DNA of 64,000 bases, from contig NZ_ARWA01000001.1 in assembly GCF_000385335.1 (NCBI RefSeq), forward strand, positions 4,170,001 through 4,234,000, read 5' to 3'. The notes under the pieces were generated by a model. That model was not told the origin of the DNA. It was given only the letters and a program-made list of their open reading frames with translations, and made no database searches. The translations under genes and the position numbers were made by a program. Source of the DNA: Methyloferula stellata AR4. GTDB lineage: Bacteria; Pseudomonadota; Alphaproteobacteria; Rhizobiales; Beijerinckiaceae. Positions 9,601 to 15,467 of this stretch are shown in pieces. Numbering within the stretch: the first letter of the stretch is position 1; each line of letters opens with the position of its first letter.

Positions 9601-11175
9601 GGTGAGCGCGGCAAGCTGGTCAGTGGTGAGATTGCCCAGCGTCGTCGAGGTCATGCCGGCAATCTGCGCGAAGGTCAGACCATTGGCTTGCGTTTGCGTA
9701 AAAGCCTGGAGCTCGGTCGCCGACAAGCTGTTGATAGAGGTCGTGCTGAGCGCCCCGATTTCGGTCGCTGTCAGGGCCGCAAACTGATCCGAGGACAGAT
9801 TGCCCAAGGCCGTGGTGCTGAGACTGGCGATCTGGGCTGGCATCAGGCTGGTAATATTGAGCGCCTGAATCTCCGTTGGCGTCATATTGGTGAGCTGCGT
9901 CGCCGTCAGGCCATGCATCTGCGTCGCAGTGAGCGCGGCGAGTTGGTCAGTCGTGAGATTGCCGAGGGTCGTTACCGTCATGGCAGCGATTTGCGCCGCC
10001 GTCAGGCCATTGGTTTGAGTCTGCGTGAAGGCCTGGAGTGCGGCCGCCGACAGACTATTGAGCGATGTCGTGCTCAAGGCAGCGACTTCGGGCGCCGTTA
10101 GGGCCGCAAGCTGATCCGAAGACAGATTGCCGAAGGCTGTGGTGCTGAGACCGGAGATCTGGGCCCCCGTCAGGCCGGTAATATTGAGTGCCTGGATCTC
10201 GGCCGGAGTCATGCCGGTGAGCTGCGTCGCCGTCAGGCCATGCATCTGCGTCGCAGTGAGCGCCGCGAGCTGGTCGGTGGTGAGATTGCCAAGCGTCGTT
10301 AAGGTCATGCCGGCAATCTGCGCCGCGGTCAGGCCATTGGCTTGGGTTTGCGTCAAGGCCTGGAGTTCGGTCGCCGGCAGGCTGTTGAGCGACGTCGTGC
10401 TCAAGACACCTATTTCCGTCGATGTCAGAGCCGCGAGCTGATCCGGGGAAAGATTGTCCAATGCTGTGGCGCTGAGACCGGCGATCTGTGCCGCCGTCAG
10501 GCTGGTAATATCAAGCGCCTGGATCTCCGTCGCCGTCATATTGGTGAACTGTGTCGCGGTCAGACCGCGAACCTGCGTCGTCGTCAGTGACGCAAGCTGC
10601 GTCGCCCCCAAATTGTCGATTTCCGTGGCGTTTAATTTTGCCACCTGCGCGGCTGACAAATCTCCCGTCGGGAGCACCATGATCTGCCATATCGACATCG
10701 AGTTAAGCTGCGTCGCAGACAGACCCTGCACTTGGGTCGCCGTTAAAGCGCCAAGCTGCGTATTGGTCAGATTGGCGAGCGCCGTCGTTGACAGGCTGCC
10801 GATCTGGGCAGGCGTCAGCGCATTCAACTGGGAGGTTCCTAAGCCCTGAAGCTCCGTCGCGGTCAGGTCGTTGAGCTGTGTCGCCGTGAGAAAGCTGATC
10901 TGTCCTGTCGTAAGAGCGCCTGTTTCGCCGGCAGCGAGTATTTCGAACTGCGACAGGTTCAGTCCGCGCAATGTTGCGCCGGGCAGGGCTGAGATCTGCG
11001 TCGGCGAGAAGGCTTGCAGATCCTCCGGGCTCATTTCATTGAGTTCAGTCGCAGTGAGCGCCGCCACCTGCGTCGTACTGAACGACTCGATGTCGGTGGT
11101 GGAAAGCTGCTGGATTGCAGTCGAGGTCAGACGGGCAATCTGGGCCGGGGAAAGAGAAGCGATGTTAGATGACAT
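3688..11175 (-). CDS. Giant octapeptide-repeat protein, Ser/Thr-rich, possible surface or glycosylated protein
   Basis: A single open frame encodes 2495 residues made almost wholly of about 300 copies of an eight-residue unit with consensus L-[ST]-x-T-Q-[ILV]-x-x (for example LTATQIAA). Lysine, arginine and aromatic residues are very rare and there is no visible cysteine cluster. No signal peptide, membrane segment, LPXTG motif or RTX nonapeptide is seen, so the export route is unknown. Octads are grouped into larger repeats of 109, 56 and 136 residues. The T-x-x-Q pattern could cap one helical turn, suggesting a compact solenoid, but a beta fold is also possible. N-L-S, N-L-T, N-M-T and N-I-T sequons recur. 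A GT41 glycosyltransferase gene is divergent upstream, so glycosylation is proposed. The start codon lacks a strong Shine-Dalgarno sequence. I recognise no named family. Confidence 0.85.
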   Translation of the reverse strand: MSSNIASLSPAQIARLTSTAIQQLSTTDIESFSTTQVAALTATELNEMSPEDLQAFSPTQISALPGATLRGLNLSQFEILAAGETGALTTGQISFLTATQLNDLTATELQGLGTSQLNALTPAQIGSLSTTALANLTNTQLGALTATQVQGLSATQLNSMSIWQIMVLPTGDLSAAQVAKLNATEIDNLGATQLASLTTTQVRGLTATQFTNMTATEIQALDITSLTAAQIAGLSATALDNLSPDQLAALTSTEIGVLSTTSLNSLPATELQALTQTQANGLTAAQIAGMTLTTLGNLTTDQLAALTATQMHGLTATQLTGMTPAEIQALNITGLTGAQISGLSTTAFGNLSSDQLAALTAPEVAALSTTSLNSLSAAALQAFTQTQTNGLTAAQIAAMTVTTLGNLTTDQLAALTATQMHGLTATQLTNMTPTEIQALNITSLMPAQIASLSTTALGNLSSDQFAALTATEIGALSTTSINSLSATELQAFTQTQANGLTFAQIAGMTSTTLGNLTTDQLAALTTTQARGLTATQLSNMTPAEIQAVNVTNLWFGQFVNLSATALDNLSSDQLAALTATEIGALSTTALNSLPATELQALTQTQANGLTAAQIAGMSLTTLGNLTTGQLAALTATQIHGLTATQLTNMTPAEIQALNVTGLTAAQIAGLSSTAFSNLSSDQLGALTATEVGALSTTSLNSLSATELQALTQTQAIGLTAAQIAGMTATTLGNLTTGQLAALTATQMRGLTATQLTNMTPMEIQALNITGLTAAQITGLSSTAFGNLSTDQLAALTATEVGALSTTSINSLSATEIQALTQTQANGLTAPQIAAMTVTTLGNLATNQLAALTATQVHGLTATQLTNMTPAEIQAVNVTNLSLGQIVGLSSTALDNLSSDQLAALTSTNIGALNTTALNSLSAIELQALTQTQANGLTAAQIAAMTVTTLGNLTTGQLAALTATQMHGLTATQLTNMTPTEIQALNVTNLTAAQITGLSTTAFGNLSSGQLAALTATEIGALSTTSLNGLSADEIQAFTQTQTNGLTAAQIAAMTVTTFANLTTTQLASLTATEVHGLTATQLTNMTATQIQSLNVTNLTAVQIAGLSTTAFGNLSSDQFAALTATEVGALSTAQVSGLSADQVASLTTTQVHGLTALQIKSLNTAQLEALSTTQIAALMTTQANAFVDTQVAALSVTQLGSLQATQIAALSATGISGLSSADIAALNTAQIAALTATQTHAFTANQLAALSVTQAAALSTGGLNGLIDTQIAALTTQQLGALAATQITALSTSGISGLSSVDIAALNMAQIVALTPAQVRALADTQVAALNATQLAGLTATQIGSLSTSGISGLSDADIAALTTTQIAALIATQTKALNQDQLAALTTTQIAGLSTTGISGLLDTQVAALTIAQLGALGATQIAAFSVTGIGGLSNSEIAALNATQIGALTTTQVKAFVDTQVEALTTTGLNALQATQIAALSATGISGLTNTEIAALNTTQIAALAATQTDDLSESQLAALTTSQIAVLSATGIGGLTAGQVGALTTAQLAALAATQIAALSTNGISGLSNSDIAALNTVQIAALTTTQMNAFADTQVAALNATQLGALGATQIAALSATGISGLSSTDIAALTTAQLAALTAAQMGALTASQVTALTADQLSNLRSTQLSGLSTSAISGMTATELAALTTTQVRGLTATQLGALTITQIGTLSATQIAAMTTAEIGGLTSTQTSVLTPAQLNAFQATQIAALSTTALSGLSSSEIAGLSTTQITALTAAQMGALTGTQVTALTADQLSNLRSTQLSGLSTSAISSMTATELSALTTTQVRGLTSTQVAAMTVTQVNTLSTTQIAAMTASEIAGLSATQAAALTSTQFNALTNAQIAAFSTSGISGLTQTQIASLNTTQLAALTAAQIGALSLTQIDVLNTTEIAALNTTQIQGLTSAQLGELNQTQIASLTTSAVKALTTAAIAGLTATQISELNATQLASITATQIGALSATAISGLNSTELAALSTTQFASMSTTGVAALSATQIASLTTAQAALLSATELSGLTATQVDALTVTQLAALSATQVAALSSAGISGLADTQIEALTATQFAALTATQMAALSTTAIGGLTTDRLAALSSTQLQSLTSTEISALNITQFGSLTTTQLAALTATEISGLTSADTAILNSTQLGALSATQINALSTSGISGLSAAQIEMLSATQLAALTAPQMAALSTTAIAGMTTSDIADLTTTQFASLSASGVAALTATQFSALTSAQMALLSTTEVSGLTGTQVSALTSTQFAALTATQIGSLSTTGVGGLTDTQIAGMTSTQFSGLRATQIAALTADQTGAMTTTEISELSSNQIGGLLRLQLRALSAAQIQALTPTQISELATTQIMNMTTTDLESLSATQFNTLTATQVSGLTTQQLNNLPASVLSAFNGVQMSGFTTTQIAALSATAISALTTTEIEALNGNQIGAFTPDQIAGMTSDQMAALRTAVS
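5773..6590 (-). repeat. 408-bp duplication (17 octads) inside the giant gene
   Basis: The segment encoding LSNLRSTQLSGLSTSAIS occurs twice. The DNA anchor ATTGCTCAACTG begins at 5773 and again at 6181, exactly 408 bases or 17 octads apart. The left unit extends downstream into further diverged octads, so the outer limits are approximate. Confidence 0.6.
6290..7560 (-). repeat. 168-bp higher-order repeat array (7 octads) inside the giant gene
   Basis: Units begin with LS[AT][TS]GISG-like octads followed by six others, giving 56 residues per unit. Two aligned anchors in the DNA (6709 and 6877, ACCGCTGATTCC-like) are exactly 168 bases apart. Units differ more from one another than in the 327-bp array, suggesting older duplication. 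Confidence 0.7.
7800..10460 (-). repeat. 327-bp higher-order repeat array inside the giant gene, about eight units
   Basis: A 109-residue unit (13 octads plus a five-residue LN[IV]T[GSN] insert) recurs about eight times. The DNA motif GATCCGAGGACAGATTG and variants recur near 10440, 10115, 9785, 9460, 9130, 8803, 8476, 8149 and 7820; anchors at 8491 and 8818 are exactly 327 apart. Neighbouring units share long near-identical DNA stretches, which points to recent expansion or gene conversion. The period is a multiple of three, so unit gain or loss keeps the frame. Confidence 0.8.
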
Positions 11176-11564
11176 GCAAAGTGGCTCTGTCTCGGTGTCT
11201 CTCTCGGACCGGCTGCGCAGAATGGCAGACGGGAGGCTGCCTTTAGTGAATGCTCACGGGAGGCACGAAATCCCGCCCGTTCAATCCCGAAGGCCAGGGC
11301 GCTGACAAAGAGGGTCAGATGCGAATTCTCCTCCGCCCCCCAAGTTGATACCAACTGGCTTGCGTGAGCCTAGCTTGCGCACGTCATCGGAGTGTCTTTT
11401 TCGACGATTTTTCAAGAATGGCTTCGGCCTGCATCCACGCCGGCAAGACATCTCCAGAAATTGAGGACCGTCGTCTCCCCAGCCCTGAGTTCAGCGTTGA
11501 CAGCCGTCGAGCCTTATCCCAGCCTCCTCTTCAAAAAATTTGAGTCGAAACAGGGAAGTGCCAA
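11176..11564. other. Divergent intergenic region between giant repeat gene and GT41 gene
   Basis: About 390 bases separate the two divergent genes and should carry both promoters. A small inverted repeat AGTTG-ATAC-CAACT lies near 11344-11357. A 71-codon frame at 11392-11607 overlaps the GT41 start in another frame and has no family resemblance, so I do not call it. A shared regulatory region would fit a functional pair. Confidence 0.45.
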
Positions 11565-13586
11565 TTGGAAGCTGCCCCGGAATTATTCAATCGTTCTGTC
11601 AGACTGATAATGTCGCGACAGATGCCGGCCGGTGAACTTTTCTCGATATGCGCGACGCTGAAGGCGATGTATCAGGGAAAGCTTGCCTGCGATCTCTATA
11701 AAACTTGGATTGCCTATAATGGCGAAAATGAACTCATTCATATCGTCTACTTCAATTATGGGACCGCTCTGAACGACGCTGGCGACCGCACAGGCGCGAT
11801 CAATGCCTTTCGTGAATGCATCAGGCTGAAACCCGACTTCTATCCTCCATACATTAATCTAGGACGCGTGCTCGAAGATATCGGCCTCGCCGGAGATGCC
11901 GTCAGTCAGTGGCTGAAGCTTGTAAACGACCTGCCTATGATCAACGGCACGGCCGTCATGCACAAGCTGGTCGCGCTGCATCAGATTGGGCGCGTCCTCG
12001 AAAACAACTTCAACGATGAAGCGGCAGAGGATGCGCTGAAACAATCTCTCGAGATTAGTTTGGATCAGGAAGAGATCATTCAGCATTGGATCGCCTTGCG
12101 GCAACGCGGATGCAAATGGCCGGTCGTTTCCGGATGGGAAAACGTCAAGAAAGAGCGATTGATCGCGGCAATATCGCCATTGTCATTGGCCAACCTGACC
12201 GACGATCCGATGTTCTTGTTGGCGAAGGCCTATCTATACAACAAGCAATCGATCGGCCTTTGTCCCTCGCCCAGGTCGAGCCTCTCGCCGGCCGATACCG
12301 CGAAGCGTCGACACGAAAGGCTGCGGATCGGCTATGTCTCTTCCGACATGCGTGAACATGCGGTTGGCTTCGCCATGACCGACGTCGTGGAGGTTCATGA
12401 CCGGGCGCGCTTCGAGATATTCGTCTATTATTGCGGTATCAAGCGCGTCGATTCGACCCAGCAGAGAATCAAGACTGCCGCCGATCATTGGCTCGACATC
12501 AACGATCTGACCGATGAGCAGGCGGCACAGAAAATCGCCGATGACGAGATAGATATTCTCATCGATTTGAATGGCTATACCAAGTCTGCGCGAACCCGGG
12601 TCTTTTGCATGCGGCCCGCGCCGGTCGCGGTGAATTGGTTTGGCTATCCTGGGTCTATGGGCAGTCCGTATCACCACTATATCGTCGCCGATCCCTATGT
12701 CATCCCGCCGGACCAGGAACTTTATTATTCGGAAAAGGTCGTTCGATTGCCCTGCTATCAGCCGAACGACCGCAAGAGAGTGGTCGCGGAGCATCGCCCG
12801 TCACGTCAGGACGCGGGGCTTCCTGATGACGCTTTCGTCTATTGCTGTCTGAATGGCATGCAGAAACTGACGTCGCTGACATTTCGGCGATGGATGAATA
12901 TCCTCAGTCAGGTTCCGGGAAGCGTATTGTGGCTTCTGGCTGGAACGAGCGATACAAATGAGCGCTTGCGGCGCCTCGCGGTCAGCCAGGGGATAGAATC
13001 CAATCGGCTCATCTTCGCGGAAAAGATGGCCAACCCGCACCATTTGGCGCGTTATCCCTTGGCCGATCTTTTCCTCGATAATCTGCCTTATGGCGCTCAT
13101 ACCACGGCGGCGGACGCTCTTTGGATGGGCGTGCCCATCGTGACCTTACCCGGCCGCAGCTTCGCTTCGCGCGTATGCGCGAGTGTCGTCCATGCCGCGG
13201 GCATTGGCGAGTTGGTCTGCGCGAGCCCCGATGATTATGTCGCGCGCGCCGTCGAACTCGGGCGCGATCGCGCTAAATGTGCGGCGATTAGAAAGAAGCT
13301 CGTTTCGGAGCGCGATACATGCTTGCTCTTCGATACGCCCCTCCTCGTTTCTCACCTCGAGAAACTCTACATGCAAATGTGGACGGACTTCGAGGCCGGC
13401 GCATTGCCGGCTCCGGACTTGAGCAATCTCGATATCTATCACGATGTCGCTTTGGATTTGGATCTCGAAAAGACCGAGCTGCTGACGGACGACGAATACC
13501 GCAGGCTTTATCGCGAAAAGCTCACTCACTGGCATAGCACCTATCCCATCAAGCCCGACGATCGTTTGTGGCAGTCGCCTGCCTGA
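11565..13586 (+). CDS. TPR-containing GT41 (SPINDLY/OGT/HMW1C-like) glycosyltransferase
   Basis: 673 residues. The N-terminal 150 or so contain TPR-like helices (YFNYGTALNDAGDRTGAINA and following), then an all-alpha region, then a GT41 catalytic domain. Catalytic landmarks include LRIGYVSSDMREHAVG, LIDLNGYTKSAR, VNWFGYPGSMG and PYGAHTTAADALWMGVP near 506-525. GT41 enzymes (OGT, SPINDLY, HMW1C) transfer GlcNAc, fucose or hexose to protein Ser/Thr or Asn in the cytoplasm. The TTG at 11565 has AGGGAAG upstream; ATG at 11610 is an alternative. The divergent neighbour is the Ser/Thr-rich repeat protein, an obvious candidate substrate (inference). Confidence 0.85.
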   Translation: MEAAPELFNRSVRLIMSRQMPAGELFSICATLKAMYQGKLACDLYKTWIAYNGENELIHIVYFNYGTALNDAGDRTGAINAFRECIRLKPDFYPPYINLGRVLEDIGLAGDAVSQWLKLVNDLPMINGTAVMHKLVALHQIGRVLENNFNDEAAEDALKQSLEISLDQEEIIQHWIALRQRGCKWPVVSGWENVKKERLIAAISPLSLANLTDDPMFLLAKAYLYNKQSIGLCPSPRSSLSPADTAKRRHERLRIGYVSSDMREHAVGFAMTDVVEVHDRARFEIFVYYCGIKRVDSTQQRIKTAADHWLDINDLTDEQAAQKIADDEIDILIDLNGYTKSARTRVFCMRPAPVAVNWFGYPGSMGSPYHHYIVADPYVIPPDQELYYSEKVVRLPCYQPNDRKRVVAEHRPSRQDAGLPDDAFVYCCLNGMQKLTSLTFRRWMNILSQVPGSVLWLLAGTSDTNERLRRLAVSQGIESNRLIFAEKMANPHHLARYPLADLFLDNLPYGAHTTAADALWMGVPIVTLPGRSFASRVCASVVHAAGIGELVCASPDDYVARAVELGRDRAKCAAIRKKLVSERDTCLLFDTPLLVSHLEKLYMQMWTDFEAGALPAPDLSNLDIYHDVALDLDLEKTELLTDDEYRRLYREKLTHWHSTYPIKPDDRLWQSPA

Positions 13587-13679
13587 CGAGATGACAATTG
13601 CCAAGAGACGAGTTGTTTTGAGCTATCGGGATTTGGATTTATGATAATATTTGTCAGGCTTTTCGTTGCGAGGCTAAGG

Positions 13680-14012
13680 ATGAGAAAAGCGATCGTGATC
13701 GCCGCCGCCCTCTTGGCCGCATCGATGCCAGCCGCCGCCGCTCAGGAGCGCCCGCCTCTATTGGTCGAATCGCCTTGCGGCTGGTTCGCGAAGACAGCGC
13801 CCTATATTTGGAGCACGAACCATATCATCAGAATAGACACATGGGGCGTCGTTGCCGGCCAGCTTTGGTTCGGACCAGGCAAGTATAGGCTCGATGACGG
13901 TACGGACGCCTACGAGTTCGTCGAGCGCAAATGCGGTCACGGAGCGGTGCCGGACCCGCTCTATCGCAGTGCAATGCCTTTGCCCTTCGGCCTTCTGCCC
14001 TGGTACCAATGA
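13680..14012 (+). CDS. Small exported protein of unknown function
   Basis: 110 residues. A classical Sec signal peptide is visible: MRK, a hydrophobic core, then cleavage after SMPAAAA. The mature part has two cysteines (PCGWF and RKCGH) and conserved-looking aromatic segments, suggesting a small periplasmic domain possibly with one disulfide. I recognise no family. The ATG at 13680 is preferred over 13641 because GAGG lies six bases upstream and it leaves a normal signal peptide. It follows the GT41 gene on the same strand after about 93 bases; a functional link is unproven. Confidence 0.6.
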   Translation: MRKAIVIAAALLAASMPAAAAQERPPLLVESPCGWFAKTAPYIWSTNHIIRIDTWGVVAGQLWFGPGKYRLDDGTDAYEFVERKCGHGAVPDPLYRSAMPLPFGLLPWYQ

Positions 14013-14043
14013 GGCGGCCGGCCTTGGCCGCCGCCTCTCAGTC

Positions 14044-14358
14044 TCACAGTTGAACGGACAGCTGACCCGGCGCCTTATAGCCGGAGTCGAAGATCGTTTC
14101 GAGAATGATCTTCAAGTTCTTATTCGGCACTACGCCGATGATTCTGAAGACCGGCAAGCCGCTTAAGCCGCCACTTTCAAGAAACAATTCCACGAGCACA
14201 CTTGGTGCGCGTTCTTTTTCGGAATCGCTGGATTGAGACGTGCCCTGTAGGGACATTCGCACCCGCATCGGTCTTTTTTCTGTGTAATCGAAGACCTTAC
14301 CCGTGGGACGAAACCTGCTCCAAGCTTCCCTGATCTTGCATTCCGTAATGTCCGGCAT
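14044..14358 (-). CDS. Hypothetical protein, 104 residues
   Basis: An uninterrupted minus-strand frame of balanced composition (MPDITECKIREAWSRFRP to APGQLSVQL). No signal peptide, membrane segment or known motif is visible. Upstream of the ATG lies GGGGGTTAGG, a possible ribosome binding site. It converges with the small exported protein gene. No family recognised; the coding call rests on composition and start context only. Confidence 0.45.
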   Translation of the reverse strand: MPDITECKIREAWSRFRPTGKVFDYTEKRPMRVRMSLQGTSQSSDSEKERAPSVLVELFLESGGLSGLPVFRIIGVVPNKNLKIILETIFDSGYKAPGQLSVQL

Positions 14359-14715
14359 CCTAACCCCCGTTTGGATGAGCCGTCACAGAGTCTACGCTAT
14401 ATTTCAAATTTGTTAACACTTGTGAACGCATCCGCATCACATTGTGATCGTTCGTCCATCAGTGCGTATGCCTCTACCGTCTTTTTGCTGGGCACAGAGG
14501 CAATATCAAAAAGCCATTTCATCAAGCACTTTCGAAACGATCCCATCTTCGCAGGTGATTCGGCCACCCCAGGCACCGCCGATGGCGGGTAAATCGGGGT
14601 TGTCACAGAAATTCGGACAAGACAGACTAGGCTATATCCGCCACGCGACGGCTGACGCGATTTTTCGAGTGCGCCGCGCATAAATTCGCAAATGAATTTC
14701 GATTTAGGGGCATTC
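14359..14715. other. Intergenic region upstream of the heme-copper oxidase operon
   Basis: About 357 bases, more AT-rich than the flanking genes at its left end. It probably holds the promoter of the oxidase operon and, on the minus strand, that of the 104-residue protein. A possible 49-codon minus-strand frame (14397-14546, MGSFRKCLMKWLFDIAS start) has natural-looking composition but no strong ribosome binding site, so it is not called as a gene. Confidence 0.4.
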
Positions 14716-14916
14716 ATGTCGGATTTTGATCGATTTTCCGGTTCGCCCCCGGCCGAAGATGCCTCCGACCCCATTACCGATGCCGCGCTGCAAGAGGTCC
14801 TCAAGACCGTTCCGCAAGGTGCGCTCGCCTTAGCGGGAGCAGCCATGAGCCTCCTGGTGCTGGCCTGGCTCGCCGTCTATGTCTTCATCTTCCTGGCGCG
14901 GGGACCGATCAGCTAA
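14716..14916 (+). CDS. Small membrane subunit of B-type heme-copper oxidase operon
   Basis: 66 residues with one predicted transmembrane helix near the C terminus (ALALAGAAMSLLVLAWLAVY). Its stop codon overlaps the start of the subunit II gene by one base (TAATG), indicating translational coupling. Single-helix subunits occur in ba3-type oxidases (subunit IIa) and this is the likely role, although the sequence itself is not diagnostic. The ATG at 14716 follows AGGGGC; an upstream ATG at 14692 lacks a comparable site. Confidence 0.6.
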   Translation: MSDFDRFSGSPPAEDASDPITDAALQEVLKTVPQGALALAGAAMSLLVLAWLAVYVFIFLARGPIS

Positions 14917-15467
14917 TGGCTCCCGTTACGAACGAGCAGGATCTCCAGAAGACCGAATTTCGCTGGGCCATGGCGGTCGTCGGCGCGGTGACGATCATCT
15001 TCGCCGTCATCGGTGTCACGAGCTTCGTCATGACGTTGCATCCGCCGAGCCATGTCGAGGTGATCGACCCCGCGACGGTGAGCCAGAGCAAGGAATTCGC
15101 CGAAAGCAATCTCGGCACCAGCGTCGATCCCGACGGCTCGGCGACGGTGCGCATCGTCGCGACGCAATTCGCCTTCGTGCCGCGCTGCATTCCCGTGCCT
15201 CAAGGCAAGCCGGTGACAATCCGCATCACCAGCCCGGATGTCATCCATGGCTTTCTGATCGCCGGCACGAATGCGAATACGATGGTCGTGCCGGGCTATG
15301 TGGCGGAGGTCCGCACCGTCTTTAAGACGGCGGGCGATCACCTGATGCCGTGCCACGAATATTGCGGCCTCGGCCATAGCGAGATGTGGGCCGTCGTCCG
15401 CGTCATCCCGCAAGCCCAATGGCAAAACGACAGTGATGGAAGGGCTCGATGTGACATATCGCGCTGA
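14916..15467 (+). CDS. Cytochrome c oxidase subunit II, B-type (CuA subunit)
   Basis: 183 residues: one N-terminal transmembrane helix (about 13-35) and a periplasmic cupredoxin domain. The binuclear CuA site is intact, with CHEYCGLGHSEM near residues 145-156 and an upstream histidine in SPDVIHGF. CuA accepts electrons from cytochrome c and passes them to subunit I. The short single-helix form is typical of ba3-type enzymes rather than aa3. It overlaps the small upstream gene by one base and the subunit I gene by about 17 bases, so all three are one operon. Confidence 0.88.
   Translation: MAPVTNEQDLQKTEFRWAMAVVGAVTIIFAVIGVTSFVMTLHPPSHVEVIDPATVSQSKEFAESNLGTSVDPDGSATVRIVATQFAFVPRCIPVPQGKPVTIRITSPDVIHGFLIAGTNANTMVVPGYVAEVRTVFKTAGDHLMPCHEYCGLGHSEMWAVVRVIPQAQWQNDSDGRARCDISR

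Noticed and set aside
7800-10460. CRISPR-like regularly spaced repeats
   Set aside because: The period is 327 bp, the whole unit is conserved and in frame, there are no unique spacers and no cas genes.
4106-10849. Many long open frames on the plus strand opposite the giant repeat gene
   Set aside because: They are shadows produced by the repetitive 24-bp coding pattern. They show biased Cys/Val/Ala or Arg/Gln composition, no ribosome binding sites and no family resemblance.
3688-11175. Pentapeptide-repeat or RTX protein
   Set aside because: The period is eight, not five or nine, and there are no GGxGxDxx motifs or A(D/N)LxX pattern.
11392-11607. 71-codon frame upstream of the GT41 gene
   Set aside because: It overlaps the GT41 start in another frame and resembles nothing; no frameshift that would join it is evident.
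14397-14546. Possible 49-codon minus-strand gene
   Set aside because: Composition looks natural, but it lacks a strong ribosome binding site and homology cannot be tested here.
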